Origin: Ruminococcus sp.
GTDB taxonomy: Bacteria > Bacillota > Clostridia > Oscillospirales > Ruminococcaceae
Assembly (NCBI GenBank): GCA_017960805.1
Contig: JAGCYM010000022.1
Coordinates: forward strand, 16,242 to 80,241
DNA: 64,000 nucleotides
Reading direction: 5' to 3'
Shown here: positions 51,109 to 59,956 of the stretch, piece by piece
Position numbering within the stretch: the stretch's first letter is position 1
How the letters are laid out: each line of letters begins with the position of its first letter
Notes under the pieces: model-generated
The model's database searches: none
Told to the model about the DNA's origin: nothing
What the model saw: only the letters and a program-made list of their open reading frames with translations
Translations under genes and position numbers: made by a program

Positions 51109-51137
51109 ATTATAGTATAAATCAGAGCAATTGTCAA
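51109..51137 (-). promoter_or_regulatory. Promoter of the CNNM/CorC leader
   Basis: TTGACA (51137-51132), 17 bp, TATAAT (51114-51109) on the minus strand: a perfect consensus. Confidence 0.85.
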
Positions 51138-51180
51138 GTAGCGAAATTCGTTGATTTTAGGGCGACGATATGTAATATGA

Positions 51181-51945
51181 TTATTCCAGCCCCTTAAGAG
51201 TATTGATGATAGGCAGATTGAATTTTTCGGCGAGTGACTGGCATTTTTCTATAGGTCCCCTGTTGCTCAGCATATATGGTGTATGTGCGTCACAGCCGAT
51301 TATAACTGAGTTTCCTGTTTCTTTTGCGATACTAAGGAATCGTTCAGAAGTGTAATTCCTTCCATCGCGAACTCCGAGCAGATTTATTTCAACCGGATGG
51401 TTGTTATCCTTTAAATATCTGCATAAGCGTTTAAATTCTCTGTCATATACATCGGTGCTTCCTGTGAAGTTGAACAGATCAGGATGAGCAAGGTAAATAT
51501 ACCTGCCGGTTTCCATTCCTTCAATTACTGAGTCAACATATTTTATCAGTTCTGATTCGTCGTTTGAAGGAATGCCAGTATACTGGTGATATGGTTCCGG
51601 ACCTACAGAATGCTGACCTAGTATCATATAGTCAACAGGATAATCAGCGAGGAGTTTGTCCTGTGCTTCAAGTAGTTCAGGAATATATTCTGATTCAAAT
51701 CCGATGTATATTTTAATATCTTTCGCATATTCTTTTTTTAGATCTGTAAGAGAACGGAAATAACCGTCAACTTGCTTTGAATCCATACGACAATCAGATA
51801 TGTATGCATATGGGTAAACCCAGGGGCAGTGATCGGAAAAACCAAGGATCTTGAATCCGCTTGCTATAGCGTGTTCGATATATTCTCTGTCTTCGCCTTT
51901 TGCATGGTGACAGCGAAAAGTGTGAGTGTGGTAATTAGCGAACAT
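51181..51945 (-). CDS. hisK: PHP-type histidinol-phosphatase
   Basis: A 254-residue PHP-domain phosphatase catalysing the penultimate step of histidine synthesis. Metal-binding motifs are NYHTHTFRCHHA at the start, GFSDHC, GQHSVG, LAHPDLF and GCDAHTP. The ATG at 51945 follows GAAGGGAGAG and gives the family N-terminus; the longer upstream reading does not. It is isolated from other his genes. Another PHP phosphoesterase activity cannot be excluded. Confidence 0.85.
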   Translation of the reverse strand: MFANYHTHTFRCHHAKGEDREYIEHAIASGFKILGFSDHCPWVYPYAYISDCRMDSKQVDGYFRSLTDLKKEYAKDIKIYIGFESEYIPELLEAQDKLLADYPVDYMILGQHSVGPEPYHQYTGIPSNDESELIKYVDSVIEGMETGRYIYLAHPDLFNFTGSTDVYDREFKRLCRYLKDNNHPVEINLLGVRDGRNYTSERFLSIAKETGNSVIIGCDAHTPYMLSNRGPIEKCQSLAEKFNLPIINTLKGLE

Positions 51946-52085
51946 GTAATCTCTCCCTTCATTTATATCATAACATAATGTCCTCTTATTTGCAAGGTGT
52001 GACAATTGTAACTGTCAAAATGACATTTCTAATCTTTATACTTATTCTGATAAGGTATATAATAATTCATGTAGAGGGGGAATGA

Positions 52086-52517
52086 ATGATGAGAATGACT
52101 ATGAATAAAGTATTAGCAAGCTTAGGTGTTGCTATAGGAGTGCTGATGTTTCTTGCACTTCTACCTTCCGGAGCAACTCTTATCTTTTCGCTTCTCACGC
52201 GATACAGAGGAAATGATACTGTTCCGTTTATCACATATGTGTTTGATATAGTATGTTCAGCACTGATATTTCTTCTGCAGTGTGCAGACCTGACAGCTAT
52301 GACATTTTTTCTAACTCTCGGACGTAAAAAAGGAATACTGATGAGCTGTATTCTATTGTTCAGCGGACTTCTTGTAAATATGCTTTTTGCAGTGTTCTGT
52401 ATGTTCTTAACTGACACCTCAATCAGAATAACTTGTATGTACTGCCTTGTTACAGGCATGATGTTTCTTACTTCCGCACTCTTTCTGAGCGTCGGCAGAT
52501 GTGAAGTAACGCAGTAG
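52086..52517 (+). CDS. Small membrane protein, unknown function
   Basis: A 143-residue protein of four membrane helices (about residues 10-32, 45-68, 80-104 and 113-135) joined by short loops. I do not recognise a family. GGGGG precedes two adjacent ATGs. The -10 box TATAAT lies near 52058. It is monocistronic. Confidence 0.7.
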   Translation: MMRMTMNKVLASLGVAIGVLMFLALLPSGATLIFSLLTRYRGNDTVPFITYVFDIVCSALIFLLQCADLTAMTFFLTLGRKKGILMSCILLFSGLLVNMLFAVFCMFLTDTSIRITCMYCLVTGMMFLTSALFLSVGRCEVTQ

Positions 52518-52530
52518 TTAATATATCAGC

Positions 52531-52573
52531 AAAAAAGCCATAGTATTCATTGTGATTTTGAATACTATGGCTT
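52531..52573 (-). terminator. Terminator of the GH25 gene
   Basis: A 15-bp perfect stem AAGCCATAGTATTCA/TGAATACTATGGCTT (9-base loop), followed on the minus strand by TTTT. Confidence 0.9.
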
Positions 52574-52578
52574 GCTTA

Positions 52579-53565
52579 TTATGTCATACTATCAGTTTGA
52601 GCAGAAATCTCTTTTTTTCCGTAGTTACGGAAGCTTAGATTGAGGTCCACTCTTCCTTCTATTCCGGGAATAGTTCCGGAGCTTGAGTACTGCCAGATAT
52701 CATATTTATAATAATATGTAGGTTTATCGCCATACTCCGCCAGCCAGAAGTCGTAATCCTTTAGACGGGGAAGATCCAGCTTGTGCATGGCTGTGGATTT
52801 GTTCTGGTAGATCATTGGCGTATAGCCAGCTGATTTTACACGTTCACAGAATGCTATACAGCAGTCTGCGAGAGTCTCAACACTTACATCATCTGTTCTG
52901 GCGTTGTCATCAAATATCATCTCCCAGTCATAGACGACAGGGTAAGTAATATTACAACCGGAAATAGCGTCAAGAACTGCATCAGCTTCTTCAATAGCCT
53001 CTTCTGTTGAAGTTGCTTGTGAGAAGAAGTAAACACCAGTATCTATGCCAGCAGCGTTTGCTTTCTGAAGATTATCGTTAAAGTTTTCGTCTATTGTTAC
53101 GATACCGCCTCCATATGTACGGTATCCGGCACGGATCATTGCAAAGTCAATCCCAGCGCCCTTTACCTGTCCCCAGTCTATCTCTCCCTGGTGTTCAGAG
53201 ATGTCGATGCCGGTTTGAGACTTTACTGTTTCACCGTCCATATAGAAAGAATAGCCGTTTCGTGTAACGATGTTGTCTGTATTGATATCACTTGCCGGAA
53301 CATCGCTGTATACTGGCACGAATACCTCTCCGAGAGTTGTGTCGTGCATCAGTATTTTTTTTCCATCAAGCTGATAGAAGGTTTCTTCTTTCTCAATAAA
53401 TGCTCTTGTGCGTACTTCAGGATCCTGTTTGCTTGCTTTAACGGCATCTTTATTTCCGCGAATAAAAATGAAAAATACAAATACTATCAACATTAAGAGA
53501 ATTATCATTGCTTCAAGGAGTGCTGCAACCCTGAAGAGTGCGTTTCTTTTATTTGCCGAAGCCAT
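52579..53565 (-). CDS. Membrane-anchored GH25 lysozyme-like muramidase
   Basis: A 328-residue protein with an N-terminal membrane anchor (LLEAMIILLMLIVFVFFIF), a short spacer domain and a GH25 barrel. The catalytic Asp/Glu are in GIDISEHQGEIDW and YPVVYDWEM, and the N-terminal stretch FAMIRAGYRTYGGG is typical. It would cut peptidoglycan glycan strands at the cell surface. The ATG at 53565 follows CAGGAGG. Confidence 0.9.
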   Translation of the reverse strand: MASANKRNALFRVAALLEAMIILLMLIVFVFFIFIRGNKDAVKASKQDPEVRTRAFIEKEETFYQLDGKKILMHDTTLGEVFVPVYSDVPASDINTDNIVTRNGYSFYMDGETVKSQTGIDISEHQGEIDWGQVKGAGIDFAMIRAGYRTYGGGIVTIDENFNDNLQKANAAGIDTGVYFFSQATSTEEAIEEADAVLDAISGCNITYPVVYDWEMIFDDNARTDDVSVETLADCCIAFCERVKSAGYTPMIYQNKSTAMHKLDLPRLKDYDFWLAEYGDKPTYYYKYDIWQYSSSGTIPGIEGRVDLNLSFRNYGKKEISAQTDSMT

Positions 53566-53667
53566 TTTGTCCTCCTGATTCTTTATTTCTTTATCTATCA
53601 TAACATAAAAAAATGCTACTGTAAACAGAATGATGGAAAATTTGCAATTATTTTGCGAGATAACAAA

Positions 53668-53731
53668 GAAAAAAGCGATATTTTCCATTGCCTGAGAGGA
53701 TTGTCCGGGTTATGGATACTATCGCTATTAA
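53668..53731 (-). terminator. Large-loop terminator after folC
   Basis: On the minus strand AGCGATA and TATCGCT (plus inner TCCAT/ATGGA) close a long loop and are followed by TTTTTTC, just after the folC stop. It also lies upstream of the GH25 gene. I see no full riboswitch consensus in the loop. Confidence 0.6.
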
Positions 53732-53742
53732 TTAAGTTTAGG

Positions 53743-55023
53743 CTATTTTAAAATTTTGTTGAGTTCATCGCAGAATTCTTTGTACATATATAATGAACCT
53801 AACGCCAGCAGAGGAATGTTGTTTTCCTTGGCATATGAGTATGCTGCCTTGACGCCTGAACCTAAGCTTGTATAACTACGTGCTGCGATACCTTCTCGAG
53901 AAAATGTGTCGGCGAGAACCGAGCTTTCAAGAGCACGTGGATTGGCTGGAGTAACAGTAAATGTTTTGCTAACATACTGACCAAGGATTGAAGGATAAAG
54001 CGCATACTCCTTATCAGCCATAACACCGATGAGAAGCGCAACTTTTTCTCCTCTGAAACACTGACGGATACTTGCGGCAGCCTGCCGTATTCCATCCGGA
54101 TTGTGAGCACCGTCAAATATTACTACTGGATCAGAATTAAGAAGTTCAAATCTTCCATGCCAGTATGTCTCTGAAAGCCCTTTTCTTACGGATTCATCAG
54201 AGATTTCAAGTCCTTCGCGTCGGAGAAGCTCAACTGCTGTGAGAACATTTGCGATATTGTATATCTGATATGTTCCAATCAGCGGAACTCGTGCCTTTCC
54301 AAAGCCATCGAATTCAAGTTCTGTTCCGTTTATTCCGGTTGATGTTCCCAGGGTCCGCATCTGGTCAGTAACACTAAGAGGAGCATTCTTTTCAAATGCC
54401 GCGGCTGTGATAACTTCGAAGGCATCAAGGTTTGTGCCTCCGTACAGTACTGGTCTTCCTTCTTTTATTATTCCTGCCTTATGAGCTGCTATCTCACGTA
54501 TTGAGTTACCCAGAAAGGAAGTATGGTCCAGCGCAACATTCGTTATTACCGACAGAAGCGGAGATTCAACAACATTTGTTGAATCAGTGTCTCCGCCCAT
54601 TCCGCATTCGATAATTGCAATGTTGCAGTCAACGCGGTGAAATAATTCGTATGCAACTGCTGTTAGTATTTCAAACTCAGTTGGCTTATCTTTCATAGAT
54701 TCACAGGCCGGAATTATATCGTTCATGACCCATGTGAATACATTTTCGGAGATTTCCCGGCAGTTTATGCGGAAGCTGTCTGTCACGCCTGTCAGAGCAG
54801 GGGAGGAAAAGTTTCCGACGAGATAGCCGGATGCTCGCAGTATATGGCTGAGCATAGCCGAAAACGAACCTTTTCCGTTAGTTCCGGCAACATGGATAAT
54901 TTTTGTTTTATTCTGTGGATCACCAAGTATATGACATAACTTGGTTATGCGTTCAAGGCCCAGTTTACTGCCTCTTCCGGCAGCGATTTTTAGATATTCT
55001 AGTGATTCAGCGTAATTTGCCAT
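53743..55023 (-). CDS. folC: Folylpolyglutamate/dihydrofolate synthase
   Basis: A 426-residue ATP-dependent ligase adding glutamate to folates, which traps them in the cell. It has the P-loop HVAGTNGKGSFSAML, the Mg-binding HTSFLGNSIREIAAHKAGI and FDGAHNPDGI. It overlaps the folT stop by 17 bases, so folate uptake and polyglutamylation are coupled and jointly controlled by the upstream THF riboswitch. Confidence 0.95.
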   Translation of the reverse strand: MANYAESLEYLKIAAGRGSKLGLERITKLCHILGDPQNKTKIIHVAGTNGKGSFSAMLSHILRASGYLVGNFSSPALTGVTDSFRINCREISENVFTWVMNDIIPACESMKDKPTEFEILTAVAYELFHRVDCNIAIIECGMGGDTDSTNVVESPLLSVITNVALDHTSFLGNSIREIAAHKAGIIKEGRPVLYGGTNLDAFEVITAAAFEKNAPLSVTDQMRTLGTSTGINGTELEFDGFGKARVPLIGTYQIYNIANVLTAVELLRREGLEISDESVRKGLSETYWHGRFELLNSDPVVIFDGAHNPDGIRQAAASIRQCFRGEKVALLIGVMADKEYALYPSILGQYVSKTFTVTPANPRALESSVLADTFSREGIAARSYTSLGSGVKAAYSYAKENNIPLLALGSLYMYKEFCDELNKILK

Positions 55024-55591
55024 GATTACATATTTTTTCGAGCTGCTGAGAGAATGCTTTATTCTTCATGAGCAGGATAATGAGTGTGGATTCAACAATA
55101 ACAATTCCTATATACAGCGGAACACGCCACATTAACATTAGTGTTATCGGGTACTGGCCACCAAAGAGATAATACAATCCGATTGTCTTGATTATCATTG
55201 AGCCGACAATGTGTGCAGCGAGATCAGCAAGTATTATAGTGAGTGTTTTGTTCTTTTTGAATAGGTACATTGATACAAGTCCTGATACTAAACCAATGCT
55301 AACAAATCCGAGTGTAGTTACTGGATTAGGTGGATATCCCTTGAGGAAACAGCCAAAATAGTCAGCGCCAAATCCGACTGCAGCACCGACAAAAGGACCA
55401 AACCAAATTCCTGCCAAAACAATAGGAAGATTCTCGATGCCTATTCTGGCGAATGGCATTACATCAATAGAAAAAACCTTTCCGACAGCACCGCTGAGTG
55501 CTGTAAGAAGAGCAGCTATGATGAGAACTCTGACATTTCCAAAAAGCTTCAAATTGTTTATGGGGGTATTCTTGCTTTGAGTTGTATACAT
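55007..55591 (-). CDS. folT: ECF folate transporter S component
   Basis: A 194-residue six-helix S component for folate uptake through the shared ECF module. It has the FolT pattern MPFARIGIENLPIVLAG, then FGPFVGAAVGFGADYFGCFLKGYPPNP. A THF riboswitch directly upstream and folC directly downstream fix the substrate with good confidence. The ATG at 55591 follows AAAGGAGG, which is complementary to an upstream CCTCCTTTTC. Confidence 0.95.
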   Translation of the reverse strand: MYTTQSKNTPINNLKLFGNVRVLIIAALLTALSGAVGKVFSIDVMPFARIGIENLPIVLAGIWFGPFVGAAVGFGADYFGCFLKGYPPNPVTTLGFVSIGLVSGLVSMYLFKKNKTLTIILADLAAHIVGSMIIKTIGLYYLFGGQYPITLMLMWRVPLYIGIVIVESTLIILLMKNKAFSQQLEKICNHGKLR

Positions 55592-55599
55592 AAAAAACC

Positions 55600-55645
55600 T
55601 CCTTTTCCACATCATACGACAAGAAAAGGAGGCGAACCTCTTGAA
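55600..55645 (-). promoter_or_regulatory. Expression platform of the folT riboswitch (Shine-Dalgarno sequestration)
   Basis: On the minus strand CCTCCTTTTC can pair perfectly over 10 bp with GAAAAGGAGG, the folT ribosome-binding site. Competing with it is the hairpin GAGG-TTCG-CCTC, which uses the same CCTCC and is followed by TTTTCTT. Ligand state could thus switch both translation and termination. Confidence 0.7.
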
Positions 55646-55654
55646 TGTTGTCCT

Positions 55655-55755
55655 ATGAAGCGGGATGCAAAGCGCGAACCGCGGCATATAGCCTTCGTCC
55701 AGCCGACAACTCCCCGTCCGGCAGGCACTTAACGAACTCGCTTTTACTCTTCAGC
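55655..55755 (-). ncRNA. Tetrahydrofolate (THF) riboswitch
   Basis: On the minus strand the element reads, with gaps: GTTCGTTAAGTGCCTG, then GGACGGGGAGTTG, then GGACGAAGGC, then GCATCCCGCTTC. These are the conserved blocks of the THF riboswitch found upstream of folT in Firmicutes. A terminal TGAAG/CTTCA helix closes it. Binding of reduced folates lowers expression of folT-folC. Confidence 0.87.
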
Positions 55756-55782
55756 CTGTGGTGTTTTTCTTTCACCGATAAT

Positions 55783-55811
55783 ATTATACGATAGACGATT
55801 AAACAAGTCAA
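55783..55811 (-). promoter_or_regulatory. Promoter of the folT-folC operon
   Basis: TTGACT (55811-55806), 17 bp, TATAAT (55788-55783) on the minus strand, about 28 bases upstream of the riboswitch. Confidence 0.85.
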
Positions 55812-56044
55812 TAGGTGGGAAGATTTTTGGTATTTTATACTATTTAGCGGATCGGAGCGACATTTTTTTGTAAATGGTGCAAAGCCCTGGTATTCAATTG
55901 CTTTGGGCAGTATATACATGAATGAACGGGTAGATTCGTAAAAAATAACGAATCTCTTTACGTGATTAAATAAAAACTTTATTTTTACAGTGAAATGTGG
56001 TATAATGCTAATGTGGTTTTTTATGAAAAAATGGAGGAGAAGAG
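55812..56044. other. Intergenic region upstream of the HAD phosphatase gene
   Basis: It contains an AGATTCGT/ACGAATCT inverted repeat near 55932-55955 and a probable plus-strand -10 box TATAAT about 40 bases before the HAD gene. No gene is seen. Confidence 0.5.
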
Positions 56045-56869
56045 ATGAAGAAAACCCTTTATGTTTCCGACCTTGACGGAACTCTATTAAGTCCCGAACC
56101 TGCAATCACGGAGCATACTGCGGATATCATTAATTCTTTGATATCAAAGGGGATGTATTTTACCTATGCCACAGCGAGAAGTGTGTATTCTGCAGTCCCT
56201 ATAACTGCTTCACTCAACATTAATGTGCCATGCATGTTTATGAATGGTGTTAGCATTTATGATATAGAGTCTAAAAGCTACATAAAAAACGAGTTCATTT
56301 TGTCAGATGCATCTGAAGAAGTGCTTCGCTCATTTGAGAGACATGGAATAAGGTGCTTCATGTACAGAATTGATGACGGCGATCTTACCTGTTACTATTC
56401 GAAGATCACATCAAAAGTAATGCGCAGTTTTGCGGAAGTCAGAAAGAATCATTATAAGAAACCTTTCATTCAGGTAGAACGCCTGGCTGATTTCGCAAAT
56501 GACGATACCGTATACTTTACTACTACCGGTCCGCATGATGAGCTTTATCCGATTAAATGCGAGATTGAGAAAATCAGTGGTATTGATCATGCATTTTACT
56601 TGGATGTGTATAACGGGGAATGGTATCTTGAGATTTTTTCAGAAAAGGCTTCAAAAGCGAATGGAATTCGCTTCCTTCGCGAAAGATTTGGCTTTGATGA
56701 AGTTGTTGCCTTTGGGGATAACCTCAATGATCTTAGTATGTTTGAGGCTGCTGATGTCAGGATAGCGGTCGGCAATGCAAAGGAAGAACTGAAATCTGCA
56801 GCGGATATCGTCATCGGAACTAATGCTGACAACGGGGTGGCTGAATGGCTGGCTTCCGCTTATAGATAA
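56045..56869 (+). CDS. HAD-superfamily Cof-type phosphatase
   Basis: A 274-residue HAD hydrolase of the Cof/YidA group: catalytic Asp motif VSDLDGTLL at the start, a large cap domain, and GDNLNDLSMFEAADVRIAVGNA at the C-terminus. Substrates of this group are sugar or nucleotide phosphates and flavin phosphates; it cannot be assigned further. It ends 28 bases before iorA and may be in the same operon. Confidence 0.9.
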   Translation: MKKTLYVSDLDGTLLSPEPAITEHTADIINSLISKGMYFTYATARSVYSAVPITASLNINVPCMFMNGVSIYDIESKSYIKNEFILSDASEEVLRSFERHGIRCFMYRIDDGDLTCYYSKITSKVMRSFAEVRKNHYKKPFIQVERLADFANDDTVYFTTTGPHDELYPIKCEIEKISGIDHAFYLDVYNGEWYLEIFSEKASKANGIRFLRERFGFDEVVAFGDNLNDLSMFEAADVRIAVGNAKEELKSAADIVIGTNADNGVAEWLASAYR

Positions 56870-56897
56870 TCATTTACATGAAAGGAAATACATAAAT

Positions 56898-58628
56898 ATG
56901 AAAAAACTCATGCTTGGAAACGAAGCCTTTGCAAGAGGCTTATATGAGGCAGGCTGTAAGGTGGTTTCGAGCTACCCGGGTACACCCTCCACTGAGATAA
57001 CTGAGGAGGTAGCTAAGTACGATGAGGTTTACGCAGAATGGGCGCCTAATGAAAAGGTAGCTATGGAGACTGCTCTTGGAGCTTCGATTGCTGGTGCAAG
57101 AAGCTTCTGTGGAATGAAGCACGTTGGTCTCAATGTAGCTGCAGATCCACTTTATACTGCTGGATATACAGGCGTAAATGCAGGTATGGTAATTGCAGTT
57201 GCTGATGATCAGGGGATGCATTCTTCACAGAATGAGCAGGATAGCCGTCATCATGCTATAGCTTCAAAGGTTCCGATGCTTGAGCCATCTGATTCGACCG
57301 AATGCAAGGAATTTGTCAAGCTTGCATTTGAGCTTTCAGAGCAGTTCGACGCTCCTTTTATCGTAAGAATGTCAACAAGAGTTGCTCATTCACAGAGCAT
57401 CGTAGAGATGGAGGAAAGACAGGACCTTGCTCTAAAGGATTATGAGAAGACGCCACAGAAATTTGTTATGATGCCTGCATATGCTAAGGGCAGACACGTT
57501 TTTGTTGAGGAGCGTACAAAGAAGCTGATTGCATATGCCGAGACATCTCCGTTAAACAGAGTTGAGATTTCTGATAAGGCTGAGTTCGGTGTTATCACTA
57601 ACGGTGCTGCTTATCAGTACGTTAAGGAGGCACTAGGAGACAAGGCTTCAGTCCTGAAACTCGGTATGGTAAATCCTCTTCCTGAGAAACTGATTCAGGA
57701 TTTTGCTGCTAAATATGAACAGGTTTATGTTATAGAGGAACTTGATGGAATAATCGAAGCACATTGCCGTAATATCGGTGTTAACAACATAAAGGGCAAG
57801 GAGATATTCGGATACATCGGTGAACTTCCTCAGTCTGTAATAGCTGAGAAGCTGCTCGGTGAGAAGAAGGATTTCGTATCTCTCGAAGACAATATTCCGG
57901 TACGTCCTCCTGTTATGTGTGCAGGATGTCCTCACCGCGGACTGTTCTACTGCCTAAAGAAGCTTGGTGTTACTGTTTCCGGTGATATCGGATGCTATAC
58001 ACTCGGAGCTGCTGCTCCGCTTAATGCTATTGACACAACAATCTGTATGGGTGCGTCAATTTCAGGCCTTCACGGTTTCAACAAGGCAAGAGGAGCTGAG
58101 TCTGAGCACAAGACTGTTGCTGTTATCGGTGATTCTACTTTCATGCACAGCGGTATGACCGGTCTTGTTAATATCGCATACAACAACTCAAATTCAACAG
58201 TTATTATTCTTGATAACTCCATAACAGGTATGACAGGTCACCAGCAGAATCCTACAACAGGTAAGAACCTCAAGGGAGATCCGGCTGCAGCTGTTAACCT
58301 CGAGGAGCTCTGTAAAGCAATCGGAATCAAGCGCGTTCGTGTTACTGATCCATATAAGCTTGCTGAGACAGAGGCAGCTATCAAGGAAGAACTTGCAGCT
58401 GATGAGGCTTCTGTAATCATTTCACGCAGACCATGTGCTCTTCTGAAGTATGTCAAGCACAATCCTCCCTTCAAGGTTAATACTGAAAAGTGCGTAGGAT
58501 GCAAGATGTGCATGAAGCTTGGATGTCCCGCTATTTCTATGAGAGACGGCAAGGCAGTTATCGACCACACTCAGTGTGTAGGCTGTGGCATCTGCAAGGA
58601 GCAGTGCAAAATAGGCGCTATTGAATAA
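56898..58628 (+). CDS. iorA: Indolepyruvate:ferredoxin oxidoreductase, alpha subunit
   Basis: A 576-residue TPP enzyme subunit with SSYPGTPSTEITEE near the start, TPP/Mg motif VIGDSTFMHSG and two C-terminal [4Fe-4S] motifs (CVGCKMCMKLGCP, CVGCGICKEQC). It converts aryl-pyruvates to aryl-acetyl-CoA with reduction of ferredoxin, or the reverse. The ATG at 56898 follows AAAGGAAA and yields the family N-terminus. Its partner iorB is separated from it by two small unknown genes. Confidence 0.95.
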   Translation: MKKLMLGNEAFARGLYEAGCKVVSSYPGTPSTEITEEVAKYDEVYAEWAPNEKVAMETALGASIAGARSFCGMKHVGLNVAADPLYTAGYTGVNAGMVIAVADDQGMHSSQNEQDSRHHAIASKVPMLEPSDSTECKEFVKLAFELSEQFDAPFIVRMSTRVAHSQSIVEMEERQDLALKDYEKTPQKFVMMPAYAKGRHVFVEERTKKLIAYAETSPLNRVEISDKAEFGVITNGAAYQYVKEALGDKASVLKLGMVNPLPEKLIQDFAAKYEQVYVIEELDGIIEAHCRNIGVNNIKGKEIFGYIGELPQSVIAEKLLGEKKDFVSLEDNIPVRPPVMCAGCPHRGLFYCLKKLGVTVSGDIGCYTLGAAAPLNAIDTTICMGASISGLHGFNKARGAESEHKTVAVIGDSTFMHSGMTGLVNIAYNNSNSTVIILDNSITGMTGHQQNPTTGKNLKGDPAAAVNLEELCKAIGIKRVRVTDPYKLAETEAAIKEELAADEASVIISRRPCALLKYVKHNPPFKVNTEKCVGCKMCMKLGCPAISMRDGKAVIDHTQCVGCGICKEQCKIGAIE

Positions 58629-58718
58629 AAAATACAGAATATTTAGTATCAGGTAACATATTTCGGAGTATGAAGAGACATAATACACGTTGCACCAAAT
58701 GATGGAGGAAACATATTT

Positions 58719-58925
58719 ATGAAGGTTAGGAAAATCAGTTGTCCGTACTGTAATGTACTTATGAAATATATTGGCACAAAACGCATTCAACTTGGCAAGA
58801 GCGGATTAATAATTGAGCATCTTGACCAGTGGCTTTCAGGTGCGCTGACTGCCAGCATTTATGAGTGTCCGGAATGTGGAAAACTTGAATTTTTCAAGTA
58901 CAGAAAGGCCAAAAAGGAACAATAA
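58719..58925 (+). CDS. Small zinc-ribbon-like protein
   Basis: A 68-residue protein with two CxxC knuckles (CPYCN at residues 8-12 and CPECGK at about 50), as in nucleic-acid-independent zinc ribbons. Function unknown. GGAGG precedes the ATG and its stop overlaps the next start (TAATG). It sits inside the ior cluster, between the two subunit genes. Confidence 0.75.
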   Translation: MKVRKISCPYCNVLMKYIGTKRIQLGKSGLIIEHLDQWLSGALTASIYECPECGKLEFFKYRKAKKEQ

Positions 58926-59323
58926 TGTTACAGATGAACATATATGAGGAGTTTGCCGCATGGCTTGATAATCTCCTCGAAAACAATAATATGCCAGATA
59001 ACGCAGTTGCTTACTGTTTTAATCTATATGAAGAATCTGATGAGGAACATCTTTATTCTGTCCAGCTTATAGCAGCAAGCGAGTTTGATCCTGCTGATGA
59101 ACAGGGGGAATGGGCTTGCGAAGAGGTTTGGAGCAGCGAGGAAGATGTATTCGTTGTTGACACTTCTGACGAGAAGGACACTGGATGGAACCATGCACAG
59201 GAACTCTTCCGTGAAATGATAGAAGAGTACTTGGTTAGCGGCGGATATCGCAGTGTGTTTGACAATGTAAAAGGCATAGCAGTTGGATTCGTAGACGGTG
59301 AGCTTGAGATAGTGAAGAAATAA
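58925..59323 (+). CDS. Hypothetical acidic protein in the ior cluster
   Basis: A 132-residue, strongly acidic soluble protein without signal peptide or recognisable motif. The pattern of alternating helices and strands (YSVQLIAASEFDP, VKGIAVGFVDGELEIV) suggests a compact alpha/beta domain. It is coupled to the zinc-ribbon gene by a TAATG overlap and is followed after 20 bases by iorB. It may be an accessory or unrelated passenger. Confidence 0.7.
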   Translation: MLQMNIYEEFAAWLDNLLENNNMPDNAVAYCFNLYEESDEEHLYSVQLIAASEFDPADEQGEWACEEVWSSEEDVFVVDTSDEKDTGWNHAQELFREMIEEYLVSGGYRSVFDNVKGIAVGFVDGELEIVKK

Positions 59324-59343
59324 CTTCAAAGGAGAAATAGACA

Positions 59344-59925
59344 ATGGAAACTAAATCTATCATGATAGTCGGCGTTGGCGGACAGGGATCACTGCTCGCT
59401 TCAAGACTGCTCGGTAATGTGCTCCTCGCACAGGGTTTTGATGTAAAGGTCAGCGAGGTTCACGGAATGAGTCAGCGCGGCGGCTCGGTAGTGACATACG
59501 TTAAATACGGTGATAAGGTTTATTCACCAGTTATTGAAAAAGGCGAAGCTGATGCTGTAATTTCGTTTGAGCTTCTTGAAGCAGCTAGATGCCTGCCTTA
59601 CCTCAAAAAAGGTGGCCACCTTATTACATCAACACAGCAGATAGATCCTATGCCTGTAATAACAGGTGCAGCTGAATATCCGGAAAACCTGGTTGAGAAA
59701 CTCAGAGCAGCCGGTGCAGAACTTGTAGCAGTAGATGCACTTTCTCTCGCTGAGCAGGCAGGAACATCGAAGGCTTCAAATGTTGTTCTTATGGGTGTAC
59801 TTGCATCTCGTATGGATTATCCCATGGAACTCTGGCAGAACGCCATTGAGCAGTGTGTGCCTGCAAAGTTCCTTGAACTCAACAAGAAGGCTTTTGAACT
59901 TGGTTTGAACGCAAAATCAGTATAA
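59344..59925 (+). CDS. iorB: Indolepyruvate:ferredoxin oxidoreductase, beta subunit
   Basis: A 193-residue gamma-type domain with the glycine-rich start IVGVGGQGSLLASRLLG and the diagnostic EVHGMSQRGGSVVTYVKYG. It completes the IorAB enzyme. A good AAAGGAGAA ribosome-binding site precedes it. Confidence 0.95.
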   Translation: METKSIMIVGVGGQGSLLASRLLGNVLLAQGFDVKVSEVHGMSQRGGSVVTYVKYGDKVYSPVIEKGEADAVISFELLEAARCLPYLKKGGHLITSTQQIDPMPVITGAAEYPENLVEKLRAAGAELVAVDALSLAEQAGTSKASNVVLMGVLASRMDYPMELWQNAIEQCVPAKFLELNKKAFELGLNAKSV

Positions 59926-59956
59926 TTCTAACGTTTTGGCTATTGGGGGATTTGCT

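Noticed and set aside
53668-53731. Possible glycine or c-di-AMP riboswitch upstream of the GH25 gene
   Set aside because: Only a short CTCTCAGGCA-like stretch is present. The element abuts the folC stop and lacks the remaining conserved blocks, so a large-loop terminator is the simpler reading.
55653-56105. 150-codon minus-strand ORF across the THF riboswitch and promoter
   Set aside because: It runs through the riboswitch and -10/-35 boxes and has no start signals.
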